Assembly (NCBI RefSeq): GCF_024166365.1
Contig: NC_064839.1
Span: 39,258,378-39,322,377 of the forward strand
Reading direction: 5' to 3'
Source of the DNA: Elephas maximus indicus
Lineage: Eukaryota; Chordata; Mammalia; Proboscidea; Elephantidae
Length of the DNA: 64,000 nt
This document shows positions 1-11,573 of the stretch, piece after piece (within the stretch, counting starts at the first letter, position 1; every line of letters begins with the position of its first letter). The notes beneath the pieces are model-generated. The model saw only the letters and a program-made list of their open reading frames with translations, was not told where the DNA came from and searched no databases. The translations under genes and the position numbers were made by a program.

Positions 1-510
1 CTGATATAATTATGTGTTGTAAATCCTAACCTCTATGCCTGTGGCTATGGTCCCATTTGGGAGTGAGTTGTCTGTTATGTTAATGAGGCATGATTAGGTT
101 ATGCTAATGAGGGCCAGGGAGGAATACACCACCCTTACTTAAGTCACCACCCTTACTCAGGTCACATACCTGACACGATGTTAGGGGAGTTTCCCCGGGG
201 GTGTGGCCTGCATCATCTTTTATCTTACAAGAGATAAAAGGAGAGAGAAGCCAGCAGAGAGAGAGGGACCTCCTACCACCAAGAAAGAAGAGCTGAGATC
301 GGAGACTGTCGTTTGGACCCAGAGTCCCTGTGCTGAGAACCTCCCAGACCTGGGGGAAGATTGATAAAAGACACATGGAGATTTCCAAGGAAAGCTGGGA
401 TCACAGATGTTGAAAGGAGGCAAGGATCTTCCCCCAGAGCCAAAAGAGACAGAAAGCCTTCCGCTGGAGCTGGTGACCTGAATTTGGACGTCTAGCCTCC
501 TAAACCATAA
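1..510 (+). mobile_element. Lineage-specific MaLR-like LTR (family A), 5' cut by window edge
   Basis: Aligns by eye with the complete copy at 30,887-31,410: shared blocks include 'tgtgttgtaaatccta', 'gttatgttaatgaggca', 'caccaagaaagaagag' and 'tggacgtctagcctcc'. The copy is diverged and carries an extra stretch near 130-200 ('gggagtttccccgggggtgtgg') that resembles LTR family B at 46,920. Its last 81 bases lie beyond an inserted RTE (966-1046). MaLR-type (MLT1/MST) assignment is from consensus memory. Confidence 0.7.
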
Positions 511-965
511 GATCCCAGCTGTGATATTTTCAGTGGCCTCATATGTATGCAAAAGCTGGGCTATGAATAAGAAAGATTGAAGAATTGTTGATGCATTTGA
601 ATTATGGTGTTGGCAAAGAATATTGAATGTGCCATCGACTGCCAAAAGAACGAACAAGTCGGTCTTGGAAGAGGTATAGCCAGAGTGCTCTCTGGAAGTG
701 AGGATGGCAAGAATTGTCTCACATACTTTGGACATGTTATCAGGAGGGACAAGTCCCTGGAGAAAGGACATCATGCTTGGTAAGGTAGAGGGTCAGTGAA
801 AAAGAGGAAGACCCTCCATGAGATTGATTGACATAGTGGCTGCAACAAAGGGCTCAAACATAGCAACAAGTATGAGGATGATGCAGGACCAGGTAGTGTT
901 TTATTCTATTGCACAGGGAGTCACTAAAGTTGGAACTGACTCGATGCACCTAACAACAACAACAA
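511..965 (+). mobile_element. RTE LINE 3' fragment inserted in LTR-A
   Basis: The 3'-terminal roughly 455 bp of the afrotherian RTE element, ending in the family tail 'cacctaacaacaacaaca'. It matches the 3' parts of the copies at 3,717-5,089, 23,424-26,928, 45,228-46,101 and 57,807-59,024. It encodes a decayed C-terminal part of the RTE protein. It interrupts the LTR between 'cctcctaaac' and 'aactgtgagaaaata', which are contiguous in the intact LTR. Confidence 0.85.
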
Positions 966-1046
966 ACTGTGAGAAAATAAATTTCTGTTTGTTAAAGCCA
1001 TCCACTTGTGGCATTTCTGTTATAGCAGCACTAGATAACTAACACA
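966..1046 (+). mobile_element. 3' end of LTR-A, resumed after RTE
   Basis: 'aactgtgagaaaataaattt' through 'tagataactaacaca' matches the last 80 bp of the complete LTR at 31,330-31,410. It includes an AATAAA poly(A) signal (gaaaataaat) and a ...CA terminus. Confidence 0.75.
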
Positions 1047-2960
1047 CCCCCCAACAACCCTCTCCCCTTGCACATTCTATGTAATGCCTGCAGAGCTCGA
1101 CTTTCGGTATCCATGTTTTTGTATGTCATTCCTTTCAGAAGAACTCTAAAGTTAATGAGGCATTTGGGGGTGGGGAGGGAAGAAACTTCAACAGTGAATT
1201 GAGAAAAAAGGTGCTCTTAAATCTTTTTTTTTTTTTTTCTCTATTTTTAAGAAAGAATTAACTGAACTTGGAAGGGAAGGACTTATCTGAGTTCTTCAAG
1301 GTCCAAAAATGAACTGATTCCAGGTTTGGGGCAGGAAATATAAAAGATGAACATGGAATATCTTATGTACAGATGAAAGGAAACTCTTGACTCCAGAGTT
1401 GTGGGAAAAGGACACAGGGACAATTTAAGCATAAAAAGAATAATCACTGCAGTTGATTGAAGCACATCAAATATAACAATCCCTGAGTTCATAATAATAC
1501 TTTAAAAATTTGTCACCATTGGAAATTGCTATGGCACCAACTGATTACTCTCAAAATTAATAAAGGGACAGAATATGTGTATGTATTTAGTATAATTTGA
1601 GATTAAACCTGAGCTTGGTATATAAATATCTGGAATCTCAGGACTTTACGTTCAATGTCTATAGTTCATTTTATCTAAAAACTCTGTTAAAGTAAACTTT
1701 TATCACAGTATCCATTTTATAAGTCCCAGAAAGGTTTTGACCATGTTGGGAGGAGACTTGTCTCTTGACTTTTATCCCAAAGATAGAACTGATAATTTGT
1801 GATGTTGTAATATATTCTTGCCTTTGGTCCAGTTTTTGTGACACTAAAAGGTTATTTAGAACCAAATGCAAAACCTATCGTTTGTAGTCTTGTCTGTGAA
1901 CTGTTGCTGGTATGACTGGAGAAGTCGATTTAGACATAAGAACTTCTGTCCCTCATTGGATGGGGACCTGGCCTCTATTCTCCAAGGGTGTTTCCTGCTG
2001 GAACAGCAATAGTTTTTGTGTGCTCTTTAACAACCTGAGCAGCTGGAGCAACAGCAAGCAATTTAGTGCAAAATAATCCATCAATTGATTTCTTTGTTAT
2101 TGGACATTTTTAGACGCTTGGGGCTTGGTTAATACTGCAAAGGGTTTGGGGAGTGGCATGACTCTCGACAGTTAGAGACTATCTCCCAAGGTTATAGTTG
2201 TCCTGCCTACCCAACCAGTGACCCATGGGAAGCTCCAGAGCTTAGGAAAAAAGGACTTGACTGTGTCAGGAAGTGGTTAGACAAATAGCCTTCAGGTTAT
2301 ATACAGTTCCCTCAACACTGGCAGTAACTCTACCCTTTGTCTCCCACCCCAGGAAGCATATTAGAATGACTGTGAGTAAGAGGGTTAACCTGGGTCCTTT
2401 TTAACTATATATACATAAAAAAAGATTATTTGAAAACTTTAATACTTGGAATATTAGTAACAAACTAGTGTCACGATATCTTGGTTCAAAGCTACTGCTC
2501 TAGTGGAATATTTTTCATAAAGAAAAGAAATGAAAATATCTGCATGCTTAGTGAGAATTGTCCAGAGGCCTGACTCTTGCTGAAGCTGAAAAATCCCTTG
2601 GAAGTCTACAGCTTCGCACTTAATTACCACCTCCTTTAGCTGTTTCTGTTTTACTGCTTTTCTCTTCTCCCTCTGTGATTTCCTTCTTGTTGCCAAACAC
2701 ACTTTCCCTTCCAGACACCATCTGTTTTCCGAATATATTTGCATTTTCTTTTTCCTTTCCTAAGTGGCCCTACTTCATATGTTTTCACCTCACTTGGACT
2801 GTTGCAGGTTATTTCTCCTGTGTTACCAAATGGATTGATGGGAAGGAGATCTATGACTTGCAGAATTGAAAAAACTCTGGACTTGGAAATACACTTTACG
2901 TTCCCAGTGCACCTGCCTTCTTGAGAGCCTCAGGGCGCAGGAATTGGTTTGTGGTATGGC
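1047..2960. other. No gene recognised (unassigned single-copy-looking DNA)
   Basis: AT-rich sequence with a T-run near 1,222-1,239. No repeat of the families seen elsewhere was recognised, and no open frame exceeds about 95 codons or has coding character. Very old repeats may be present below the level detectable by eye. Confidence 0.5.
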
Positions 2961-3149
2961 ATTTTAAAATATCTTATTCAAGTAATACTTGCTTGTTACA
3001 AAACTGCAAAGAAGTCCAAAGTGCATAAAGGAGAAGGTGAAAGTCATTCCTCAGAGGTACACAGCCATACGCAGCGACCAGAATGACTACCATCAACAGT
3101 GTGGTGCATAGCCTTTTAGTCTTTTTGCTGTGCGTGTGTTAACATGTGT
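2961..3149. mobile_element. Ancient interspersed repeat, split into three pieces
   Basis: 'caagtaatacttgcttgtta' and following resembles an old mammalian L1M-type segment. Its continuation appears at 3,563-3,716 and about 5,090-5,330, separated by the MLT1-type LTR and the RTE, so both younger elements look inserted into one older sequence. The host family is uncertain. Confidence 0.35.
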
Positions 3150-3562
3150 GTATTAGTTTCCTGGGGCTGTTGCAACAAATTACCAAACAGAAATGTATTG
3201 CTTCACAGTTCTGGAGGCTAGTGGTCTAAATTCAGGGTTTCAGCAGGGCCATGTTTTCTCCAAAGGCTCTAGGGGAAGACCCTTTCTGGTCTCTCCCAGA
3301 TTCAAGTAGCTCAAGGCATTCCTTGGTTTGCAGCTGCAGCATAAGAGGCCATCTTCTTCCTGTGTTTCTCTCTGTGTCTTTTCTCTTTTGTAGGTCACCA
3401 CTCAGATTGGATTAGAGCTCACCCTCCTCCAGTATGACCTCATATTAATTTAACTGATAATATCTTCAGAGACTCTATTTCAAAACAAGGTTATGTTCAC
3501 AGGTACTAGGGGTTAGGACTTACTTCAACATATACTTTGGGAGGACTCAATTCAATGCATAA
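3150..3562 (-). mobile_element. MLT1-type (ERVL-MaLR) LTR
   Basis: Begins 'tgtattagtttcctggggct' and ends 'caattcaatgcataaca', the reverse complement of the MLT1-like LTR ends (TGTTATG..TTGAATTGTG and ..AACTAATACA). The interior 'acagttctggaggcta' and 'ccagtatgacctcat' also match that consensus from memory. Solo LTR with no internal viral coding sequence alongside. Confidence 0.75.
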
Positions 3563-3716
3563 CAATGTGTAATACGAATATATAGAAATTTAAAATAGAA
3601 ATTTGATCACACTATATATACTGTCTATAACTTGCTTATTATTATTTTTTATATAATTATCATGGCCAACTTTTCATATTAGTACAAATAAATTATCTCA
3701 TCACATTTAACAACAG

Positions 3717-5089
3717 GTATTCCAAGAAACTGGGAAGATAGCTACCTGGCCAACCAACTGGAAGAGATCTGTATTTGTGCCCATTCCAAAGAAAGGTGAT
3801 CCAACAGAATGTGGAAATTATTGAACAATAATATCATAAATGTCAGCAAGTGAAATTTTACTGAAGATCATTCAGAAGTGGTTGCAGCAGTATATCAACA
3901 GGGAACTGCCAGAAATTCAAACTAAATTCAGAAAAGGATGTGGAAAGAGGGATATCATTGCTGATATCAGATGGATCTTGGCTGAAAGCAGAGAATACCA
4001 GAAAGATGTTTACCTGTGTTTTATTGACTATGCAAAGGCATTCGACTGTGTGGATCATAACGAATTATGGATAACATTGTGAAGAATGGGAATTCCAGAA
4101 CATTTACTTGTGTTCATGTGGAACCTGTAAATAGATCAAGAAGCAGTCATTCAAACAGAGCAAGGGGATACTGCATGGTTTAAAATAAAAAAAGTTGTGC
4201 ATCAGGGTTGTATCCTTTCACTTATTCAGTCTGTATGCTGAGCAAAGGACCTAAGAAGATGGACTATATGAAGAAAAATGTGGCATCAGAATTGGTGGAA
4301 GACTCATGAACAACCTGTGATATGCAGATGACACAAACTTGCTTGCTGAAAGCGAAGAGGACTTGAGGCACTTACTGATGAAGATCAAAGACTACAGCCT
4401 TCAGTATGGATTACACTTCTGTGTAAAGAAAACAAAAATATTCACAAGTGGACCAATAAGCAACAGCATGATAAATGGAGAAAAGATTGAAGTTGTTAAG
4501 GATTTCATTTTACTTAGATCCACAGTCAACACACATGAAAGCAGCAGTCAGGAAATAAAACGAAGTATTGCATCGGACAAATCTGCTGCAAAAGACCTCT
4601 TTAAAATGTTAAAAAGCAAAGATGTCACTGTGAGGACTAACGTGCACCTGACCCAAATCACAATATTTTCAATTGCCTCATATAAATGCGAAAGCTGGGC
4701 AATAAATAAGGAAGACCAAAGAAGAATTGATGCCTTTGAAGTATGGTGTTGGTGAATAACATTGAATATACCACGGACTGCCAAAAGAATGAACAAGTCT
4801 GTCTTGGAAGTTATACAGTTAGAGTGCTCCTTGGAAGCGAGGATTGCGAGACTTTGTCTTATGTACTTTGGACATATTATCAGGAGGGACCAGTCCCTCC
4901 TGATAATCATGCTTGGTAGAGTGTCAGGGAAAAAGAGGAAGACCCTCAACAAGATTGATTGACACAGTGGCTGCAACAATGGGCTCAAATATAGCAATGA
5001 TGGTGAGGATGGTGCAGGACCTGGCAGTGTTTCATTATGTTGTACACAGAGCCACCATGCCAACTCGATGGCACCTAACAACAACAACA
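3717..5089 (+). mobile_element. RTE LINE, 5'-truncated, reverse-transcriptase half
   Basis: Contains degenerate RTE reverse transcriptase. An 80-residue frame (3,840-4,079) carries motif A as FIDYAKAFDCVDH. A frame covering 4,321-4,755 starts with the YADD box (codons at 4,321-4,332) and continues into the C-terminal region. A stop codon and frame change separate the two frames, so it cannot make a full enzyme. The element ends with 'ggcacctaacaacaacaac'. It carries an unusual palindrome at 4,876-4,907 (see findings). Confidence 0.92.
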
Positions 5090-5369
5090 TTCCATATATG
5101 GATGTATCATGATTTTTTTACTGATATATATATACCATTACTGATATATATTATTTCCTATTTCTGGTTATTTTTACCAATGCCTAACACATTTATCTTT
5201 ATACTTGTGTGATTATGCCCATAGGATAGTTGAAACTGCTGTGTCAAGAGTTATGTGCATTGTAAACATGGGTAGACACTGTCCTCAAATTTTTATCTAA
5301 TCCCTAATAGAAGCACAGCATTTTCTCCCTAAAATTATCAGAGTTTATAATGAGATAAATGTTAATGAT

Positions 5370-5570
5370 TTCCAAAGTGTAAATCACTTTACAAAGTATT
5401 TTTATTCATCTTATTTAATACTCACAGATATTCCTTAAGGGAGGTAATGTTATCTCCAATTTACAGGTGAAGAAACTGAGGCTCAGCCAAGATTAAGTGA
5501 TTTAACCAAGGTCACACAGCTCAGGAAGTGACAGAGCTGATATTCTTTGTCCTACATCACTACTTCCTCC
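5370..5570 (-). mobile_element. MIR SINE
   Basis: 'caatttacaggtgaagaaac', 'tgaggctcagcc' and 'ccaaggtcacacagctcagg' are the MIR core in reverse orientation. Confidence 0.85.
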
Positions 5571-5749
5571 TCATGGAGCAGCACAAAACCTTTTGCAGTG
5601 AAGGACTGACCAAACATAGTGGCTAAGAGGTAGAGGAATTACTAGCCAGTTAACTTCATTTTTAGTGAACATGCACACACTCATGGCTTTAAATACCATA
5701 TATTTGTCAGTGACTCCCAAAGTTATATTTCCAGTCTAGAACTCTGTCT

Positions 5750-6530
5750 TTGACATAGTCCTTACTGAACTCCTGATTTTTCTCCCTAAGCCTACCCTAC
5801 CTGCACCCTTTGCCTAATCAGTGGGTTGCTACCCCATCCTAGTTCTTTAGGACCAAATCCTTGATTCTTCTCTTTATCTCATACCCTTCATCCATTTCAC
5901 AGGGAATTCTCTTGGCTCTACCTTAAAAATATATCTAGAATCTGACCACTCCTACCCATTTTACTGCTACTTCTGGGCTGAGTGACCATCATTGTTCACT
6001 GGATTAAGGCAATAGTCTAACTAGTCTCCTTGCTTCTTCCCTTGCTGCCTTATATACAGTCACAGAGGGGCACTTTTTAAATGCAAGCTTCGTATGTCAC
6101 TCCCTTAATCCAAGCAAATCAGGGCTTTTCTGTTTCACTCAGAGTAATATCCAAAGACCTCTCTCAATGGCTTGAAAGGCCATGTGTTATCTGGCCCCTT
6201 ATCTCTCTGACCTCATCTTCTACTTTCTTCATGTTGATTACTCCAGTCCAGTTACACTGACCTTTTTGCACTTTCTTGAACATACCAGGCACACTCTGTC
6301 CTCATGGGGCCTTTGCACCAGCTGTTCCCTTTACCTGGAGTGTCATCCCTCAGATATCTGCATGGCTACATCTCAGATTTTTCAAATCCTTGCTCAATTT
6401 TCACTTTCTGATTCAAACCTTCTCCAAATTATCTATTTAAGATTTTGATCACCCCACCCCTGCAATCTCATTCTCCCTTGACCTGTTTTACTCTCCCCCA
6501 ATATCGCTATCTCTTCTTTATTTCACCTTC
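5750..6530 (+). mobile_element. L2 LINE fragment
   Basis: Old L2-like text: 'tgtgttatctggccccttat', 'ctttgcaccagctgttccct', 'tacctggagtgtcatccct'. The 3' end of the same element probably resumes at 9,105-9,300, after the old L1 and the LTR-like block were inserted. Confidence 0.75.
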
Positions 6531-6679
6531 ATTTTTAGAAGCTAATTTTTGCTGAGCATAGAACACTAGCTTGACAGTGTTTCTTTAGTACTTTAAAGTT
6601 GTTGCTCCACTGTCTTTTCACTTGCACTGTTTCTGAAGAGAAATCTGCTGTCATCCTTATCTTTGTTCCTCAGTGTATT

Positions 6680-6846
6680 AAAAAAAAAAAAAACCTGTTG
6701 TCATTGAGTTGATTCCAACTCATAGCAACCCTATAGGACAGAGTAGAACTGTCCCATAGGGTTTCCAAGGAGCCCCTGGTGGATTAGAACTGCTGACCTT
6801 TGGTTAGTAGCCATAGCTCTTAACCACTACACCACCAGGGTTTCCT
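6680..6846 (-). mobile_element. AfroSINE (tRNA-derived SINE)
   Basis: Reverse-oriented copy with the RTE-like tail first ('tcattgagttgattccaact'), then the body 'ggacagagtagaactgtccc', then the tRNA-like head ending 'caccaccagggtttcc'. Short flanking duplication 'tcctcagt' before and after. A run of about 14 A lies at the tail side. Confidence 0.92.
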
Positions 6847-7092
6847 CCTCAGTACTTAACAGGCCTTTTTTCCTCTGGCTGCTCTTAAGATCTTCCCTTT
6901 GTCTGAGCAATCTGATCATGACATGCATTGGTGTCGTTTTCTTCATGTTTCTTCTGCTAGAGGTTCATTGAACTTCTTAGATCTGTGGGTTTATAGATTT
7001 CATCAAGTTTGGGACACGTTGGGCCATTATTTCTTCAACGTTTTTTCTGTCCTATCTATATTCTCTCCTTCAGGGATTCTACCTACCTGTAT

Positions 7093-7155
7093 ATTACCAA
7101 AAACTCATTGCTGTTGAGTCAATTCTGACTCATCATGACCTGAAATTGTTCCACA
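7093..7155 (-). mobile_element. AfroSINE 3'-tail fragment
   Basis: 'aaaaactcattgctgttgag' and 'ttctgactcatcatgacc' match only the tail half of the SINE. The tRNA-like head is absent. Confidence 0.65.
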
Positions 7156-8214
7156 GCTCACTGATACTCCCTTCTTTCTCTCTCTCTCTCTTTTTGCATT
7201 CTTTTTTTCTCTCTGCTTCATTTTGAGTAGTTTCTATTGCTATGCCTTCAAATCCACTAATCTTTTTTCCTGCAACATCTAATCTGCTGTTAGTTCCATT
7301 CGTTGTATTGTTCATCTCAGACATTGTAGTTTTCATCTCTCTAGAAGTTCAGAACGTTTGAGTCGATTTTATATCTTCCACATTTCAACTTTTTGAAAAT
7401 ATGGAATATACTTATAATAACAGCCTTAATGTCTTTCTCTGCTAATTCTAACATCTGTATCAGTTCTGGGTCAGTTTCTATTGATTGATTATGCTCCTCA
7501 TGCTGGGTTGTGTTTTTCTGCCCCTTTCCATGCCTGGTAATCTATTGACTGACTGTCAAACATTGCAGATTTGTGGGTGCTGGATATTTTTATATTTCTA
7601 TGAATCTTCTTGAATTTTGTTCTGGGTTGCAGTTAAATTATAATACTTGGAAACATTTTAATCTTTTGGGGTCTTGCTTTATAATTTTTAGGTACTGGAG
7701 CAGTGCTCGGTGTAGGACTAATTATTCCCCACTACTGAGGCAAGACCTTCCTGAATTATGAGTTTTTCCAGTATAGCTAGTAGGAACAGGCCCTATTCTT
7801 GGCCTTGTGTGAGTGCTGGGCACTGTTCCCTCTTTTATATTGTTCCCGCCAATCCTTTCAGATGGTTCTTTGCACAGTTTTGTGTAGTTTTCTCATATGC
7901 ATGATCAGTTCTCTGCTGAATACTCAAGGGAGATCCTTTGCACATCTCTGGAATTGTCTCTCTGGCAGCTCTCTCCTCCTGATACTCTGTCCTATGACCT
8001 CTATCTGCCTTGGTTTCCCTGGTCTCTCAGCTCCATATCCTCTACTCAAGGAGTTTCTCAGGCTTTTTCTCACCCACTCTTCCTTGTGCCATGGTCTGGA
8101 AACTCTCTTTTGACAGTCAGTCAAAAGATCAGCAGGCATAAACTGGGGAAATCATAGGAATCATTTCATTTGTTTTACATCTCTCAGGGATCACTATCTT
8201 TTGTTACTTGTGGT

Positions 8215-8960
8215 GCATTGAATTACTTAATATGGCCCTTCTTGCCATATTCTCTGTGATTCCCATACCATGACTGCGTGGGACTATGCAATAAGGTGCT
8301 CAGGGCCCACAAGGGGATTAGACAGCTTGCTGCTAATGCAAATAAAGTGCACAGAACACTTGTAGGGGCAGGACCATGAAAATAAGGTATATGGAACCCT
8401 AACATGGAGATTGGTCAGTTTTACTATTCCACTAGGCTTAAAGGGAGACACAGAGAGAATGAGGAGCTGTAGCATACAAGACAGCTAGAGATGGCAGTAC
8501 AGCAGTAGCAAGAGCGATAGCAGTACAAGATGGCAGGAACAGGAGACTGGTGCAAGACGGCTGTGGTGTGCCTTGCCAACCCACAGACCTAAGAGCTGTA
8601 ACACTTACCTAAGAAGGCCCTGAGCAGGACCTAGCAGCAGAAGGCCCCAGGTGGAGCCTGGCGGCAGAGGATGAGAAGAAGCTGTCCCGATTGAGGAACT
8701 GTGTCCTGACATGTTGTTACTTCCAAGTTGATACTGATCCTGAGTTGTACCCTGTTACTTCCCTAGTAAACCACTTAACTGTGAGTATGGTTCATGAATT
8801 CTGTGAGATGTTGCAGTGAATTACTGAACCCAAAGATCAGAGAGAGAGAATGCTGAGGGGAGAGGGAGTGGTTGATGTTAGAGATGTTGGAGTGGTACAG
8901 CAGTTTGGAAAAGTTGGACATTTGGGACATCTTTAGCCTCTGCTTCATAGGGATCAACTT
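8215..8960 (+). mobile_element. Possible retroviral-type LTR or unclassified repeat
   Basis: The block differs in composition from its flanks: a short A-rich U3-like part, 'aggccctgagcaggacctag' style repeats (aaggccc twice at 8,612 and 8,642), then a GC-richer stretch. It sits between the old L1 and the L2 3' end, which suggests insertion. No TG..CA boundary pair or target duplication was fixed, so the ends are approximate. Confidence 0.3.
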
Positions 8961-9104
8961 TGTGCTGATCCTTATAAATTTTTCATTTATAACTGATATC
9001 TAGTGTCTTGACAACCATTGTTTCACATGTGTTGTCTGTTTTTTTTTTCAGTTGTTTCAGGTAGAAGGGTAAATCTAGTTTCTTTTATGCCATCTTTGCC
9101 AGAA

Positions 9105-9300
9105 GAGGAAGTCCCTGCCCTTATCTCTTTTAACATAGTATATTATTTATCTGTTGTTTTATTATGTCTGCTGTTTATTATCTGTGTCCCTGTCCCCACC
9201 CCTTAAAATATAAGATCTATGAAGGTGCTGAATCTCAAGCACCTAGAGCAATGCCTGGCACATGGTGGGTGATCAATAATATATGCTGAATGTATGAATT
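9105..9300 (+). mobile_element. L2 LINE 3' end
   Basis: 'caagcacctagagcaatgcc', 'tggcacatggtgggtgatca' and a closing 'tgaatgtatgaatt' are the usual L2 3' terminus. Probably the continuation of 5,750-6,530. Confidence 0.75.
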
Positions 9301-9785
9301 AAATAACTATTCTCCCAATATACAGATGAGTTTAAATTATATTCCCCAGATCATACTGCCAGTTTGTGGCAGCTTTGGAATTAAAATCCACACATATCTT
9401 GCTCTAAAATACACCTCGATTATATTGCTTTATTCTAATTTCATTAGCTTGAAAATGGTATAATTCTGACCTTGGAATTTCTACACTAATTCAGAACTCC
9501 ATGGGCTGAATGAATGTTTAGAGCTGAGATCACATTCTTAAATATATTTGTATGGGTTTCTAAAACTACAAAAGTCAGAAATATGAGTTAAACTTATTAA
9601 AAATGTAATTTAACCTTAGCTGAGGAAATCACTGTGCCCAGACTCTTGAAAATACACAAGTTCTCCCCCATCCCATCAGTGCTTCCACACTGCATACAAG
9701 TGAGGAATGGGGGTGGGAGAGAAAATAAGAATACGAGGAACTCCAGAAGGGAGCATCTTCGTCTGCTGTTTGTTCTCTCCCTCTT
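9301..9785. other. No gene; faint MIR-like start, remainder unassigned
   Basis: 9,305-9,400 weakly resembles reverse MIR ('caatatacagatgagttta', 'gtggcagctttggaatt'). The rest is unassigned. Confidence 0.4.
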
Positions 9786-9802
9786 AAAAGTACAGGATCA
9801 AC

Positions 9803-11491
9803 CCTAAGGAGTCCTCCAGAAAACTACTGAAACTAATAGAAGAGTTTGGCAGAGTCTCAGGTTATAAGATAAACATACAAAAATCACTTGGATTCCTCTA
9901 CATCAACAAAAAGAACATCGAAGAGGAAATAACCAAATCAATACCATTCACAGTAGCCCCCAAGAAGATAAAATACTTAGGAATAAATCTTACCAAGGAT
10001 GTAAGAGACCTATACAAAGAAAACTACAAAGCTCTACTACAAGAAATTAAAAAGGATATACTTAAGTGGAAAAACATACCTTGCTCATGGACAGGAAGAC
10101 TTAACATAGTAAAAATGTCTATTCTACCAAAAGCCATCTATACATACAATGCACTTCCGATCCAAATTCCAATGTCATTTTTTAAGGTGATAGAGAAACA
10201 AATCACCAATTTCATATGGAAGGGAAAGAAGCCTCGGCTAAGTAAAGCATTATTGAAAAAGAAGAAGAAAGTGGGAGGCCTCACTCTACCTGATTTCAGA
10301 ACCTATTATACAGCCACAGTAGTCAAAACAGCCTGGTACTGGTACAACAACAGACACATAGACCAGTGGAACAGAATTGAGAACCCAGATATAAATCCAT
10401 CCACATATGAGCAGCTGATATTTGACAAAGGCCCAGTGTCAGTTAATTGGGGAAAAGATAGTCTTTTTAACAAATGGTGCTGGCATAACTGGATATCCAT
10501 TTGCAAAAAAATGAAACAGGACCCATACCTCACACCATGCACAAAAACTAACTCCAAGTGGATCAAAGACCTAAACATAAAGACTAAAACGATAAAGATC
10601 ATGGAAGAAAAAATAGGGACAACCTTAGGAGCCCTAATACAAGGCATAAACAGAATACAAAACATTACCAAAAATGATGAAGAGAAACCAGATAACTGGG
10701 AGCTCCTAAAAATCAAACACCTATGCTCATCTAAAGACTTCACCAAAAAAGAGTAAAAAGACCACCTACAGACTGGGAAAGAATTTTCAGCTATGACATC
10801 TCCGACCAGTGCCTGATCTCTAAAATCTATATGATTCTGTCAAAACTCAACCACAAAAAGACAAACAACCCAATCAAGAAGTGGGCAAAGGATATGAACA
10901 CACACTTCACTAAAGAAGATATTCAGGCAGCTAACAGATATATGAGAAAATGCTCTCGATCATTAGCCATTAGAGAAATGCAAATTAAAACTACGATGAG
11001 ATTCCATCTCACACCAACAAGGCTGGCATTAATCCAAAAAACACAAAATAATAAATGTTGGAAAGGCTGCGGAGAGGTTGGAACTCTTATACACTGCTGG
11101 TAGGAATGCAAAATGGTACAACCACTTTGGAAATCTATCTGGCGTTATCTTTAAACAGTTAAAAATAGAACTACCATACAACCCAGAAATCCCACTCCTC
11201 GGAATATACCCTAGAGAAATAAGAGCCTTCACACAAACAGATATATGCACACCCATGTTTATTGCAGCTCTGTTTACAATAGCAAAAAGCTGGAAGCAAC
11301 CAAGGTGTCCATCAACAGATGAATGGTTAAATGAATTGTGGTATATCCATACAGTGGAATACTACGCGTTGTTAAAGAACAGTGACGAATCTGTGAAACA
11401 TTTCATAACATGGAGGAACCTGGAAGGCATTATGCTGAGCGAAATTAGTCAGGGGCAAAAGGACAAATATTGTATAAGACCACTATTATAA
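9803..11491 (+). pseudogene. L1 ORF2 C-terminal half, broken
   Basis: Open from the truncation point in one frame to 10,756 (post-catalytic reverse-transcriptase and thumb region, residues such as PKESSRKLL near the start and MSILPKAIYTYNALPIQIP at 10,115). A stop then appears, a shifted frame covers 10,831-11,103, and the first frame resumes at 11,078-11,491. The cysteine-rich C-terminal segment (CWKGCGE...HCW) ends at a TAG (11,101-11,103), where the sister L1 at 16.7 kb reads Trp. The endonuclease and the catalytic box are missing through truncation, so it is inactive. Confidence 0.92.
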
Positions 11492-11540
11492 GATCTTGAG
11501 AAATAGTATAAACTGAGAAGAACACATACTTTTGTGGTTA

Positions 11541-11573
11541 CGAGGGGGAGAGGGAGGGAGGGAGGGAGAGGGT
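11541..11573 (+). repeat. G-rich tract in L1 3' UTR, G-quadruplex-capable
   Basis: Five closely spaced G-runs (GGGGG, then four GGG separated by single A) fit the canonical four-tract quadruplex pattern. The matching place in the antisense L1 (about 16,229-16,250) is degraded to C-rich 'ccctctcccaccctccct'. Confidence 0.75.

Larger units (their letters stand above)
6531..8214 (-). mobile_element. Ancient L1 (L1M/HAL1-like), 5' half
   Basis: Antisense remnant of an old L1 5' region and ORF1. 'ctgctgtcatccttatcttt' and 'ttcatgtttcttctgctaga' lead into ORF1 coiled-coil remnants on the minus strand (7,133-7,336, residues such as MSEMNN and KISGFEG). This is followed by 5'-leader text such as 'ttattccccactactgaggc' up to about 8,210. 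It hosts one AfroSINE and one SINE fragment. Confidence 0.7.

Noticed and set aside
220-774. 184-codon minus-strand frame
   Set aside because: Crosses the LTR-A/RTE junction; the part within RTE is the antisense of the RTE coding strand.
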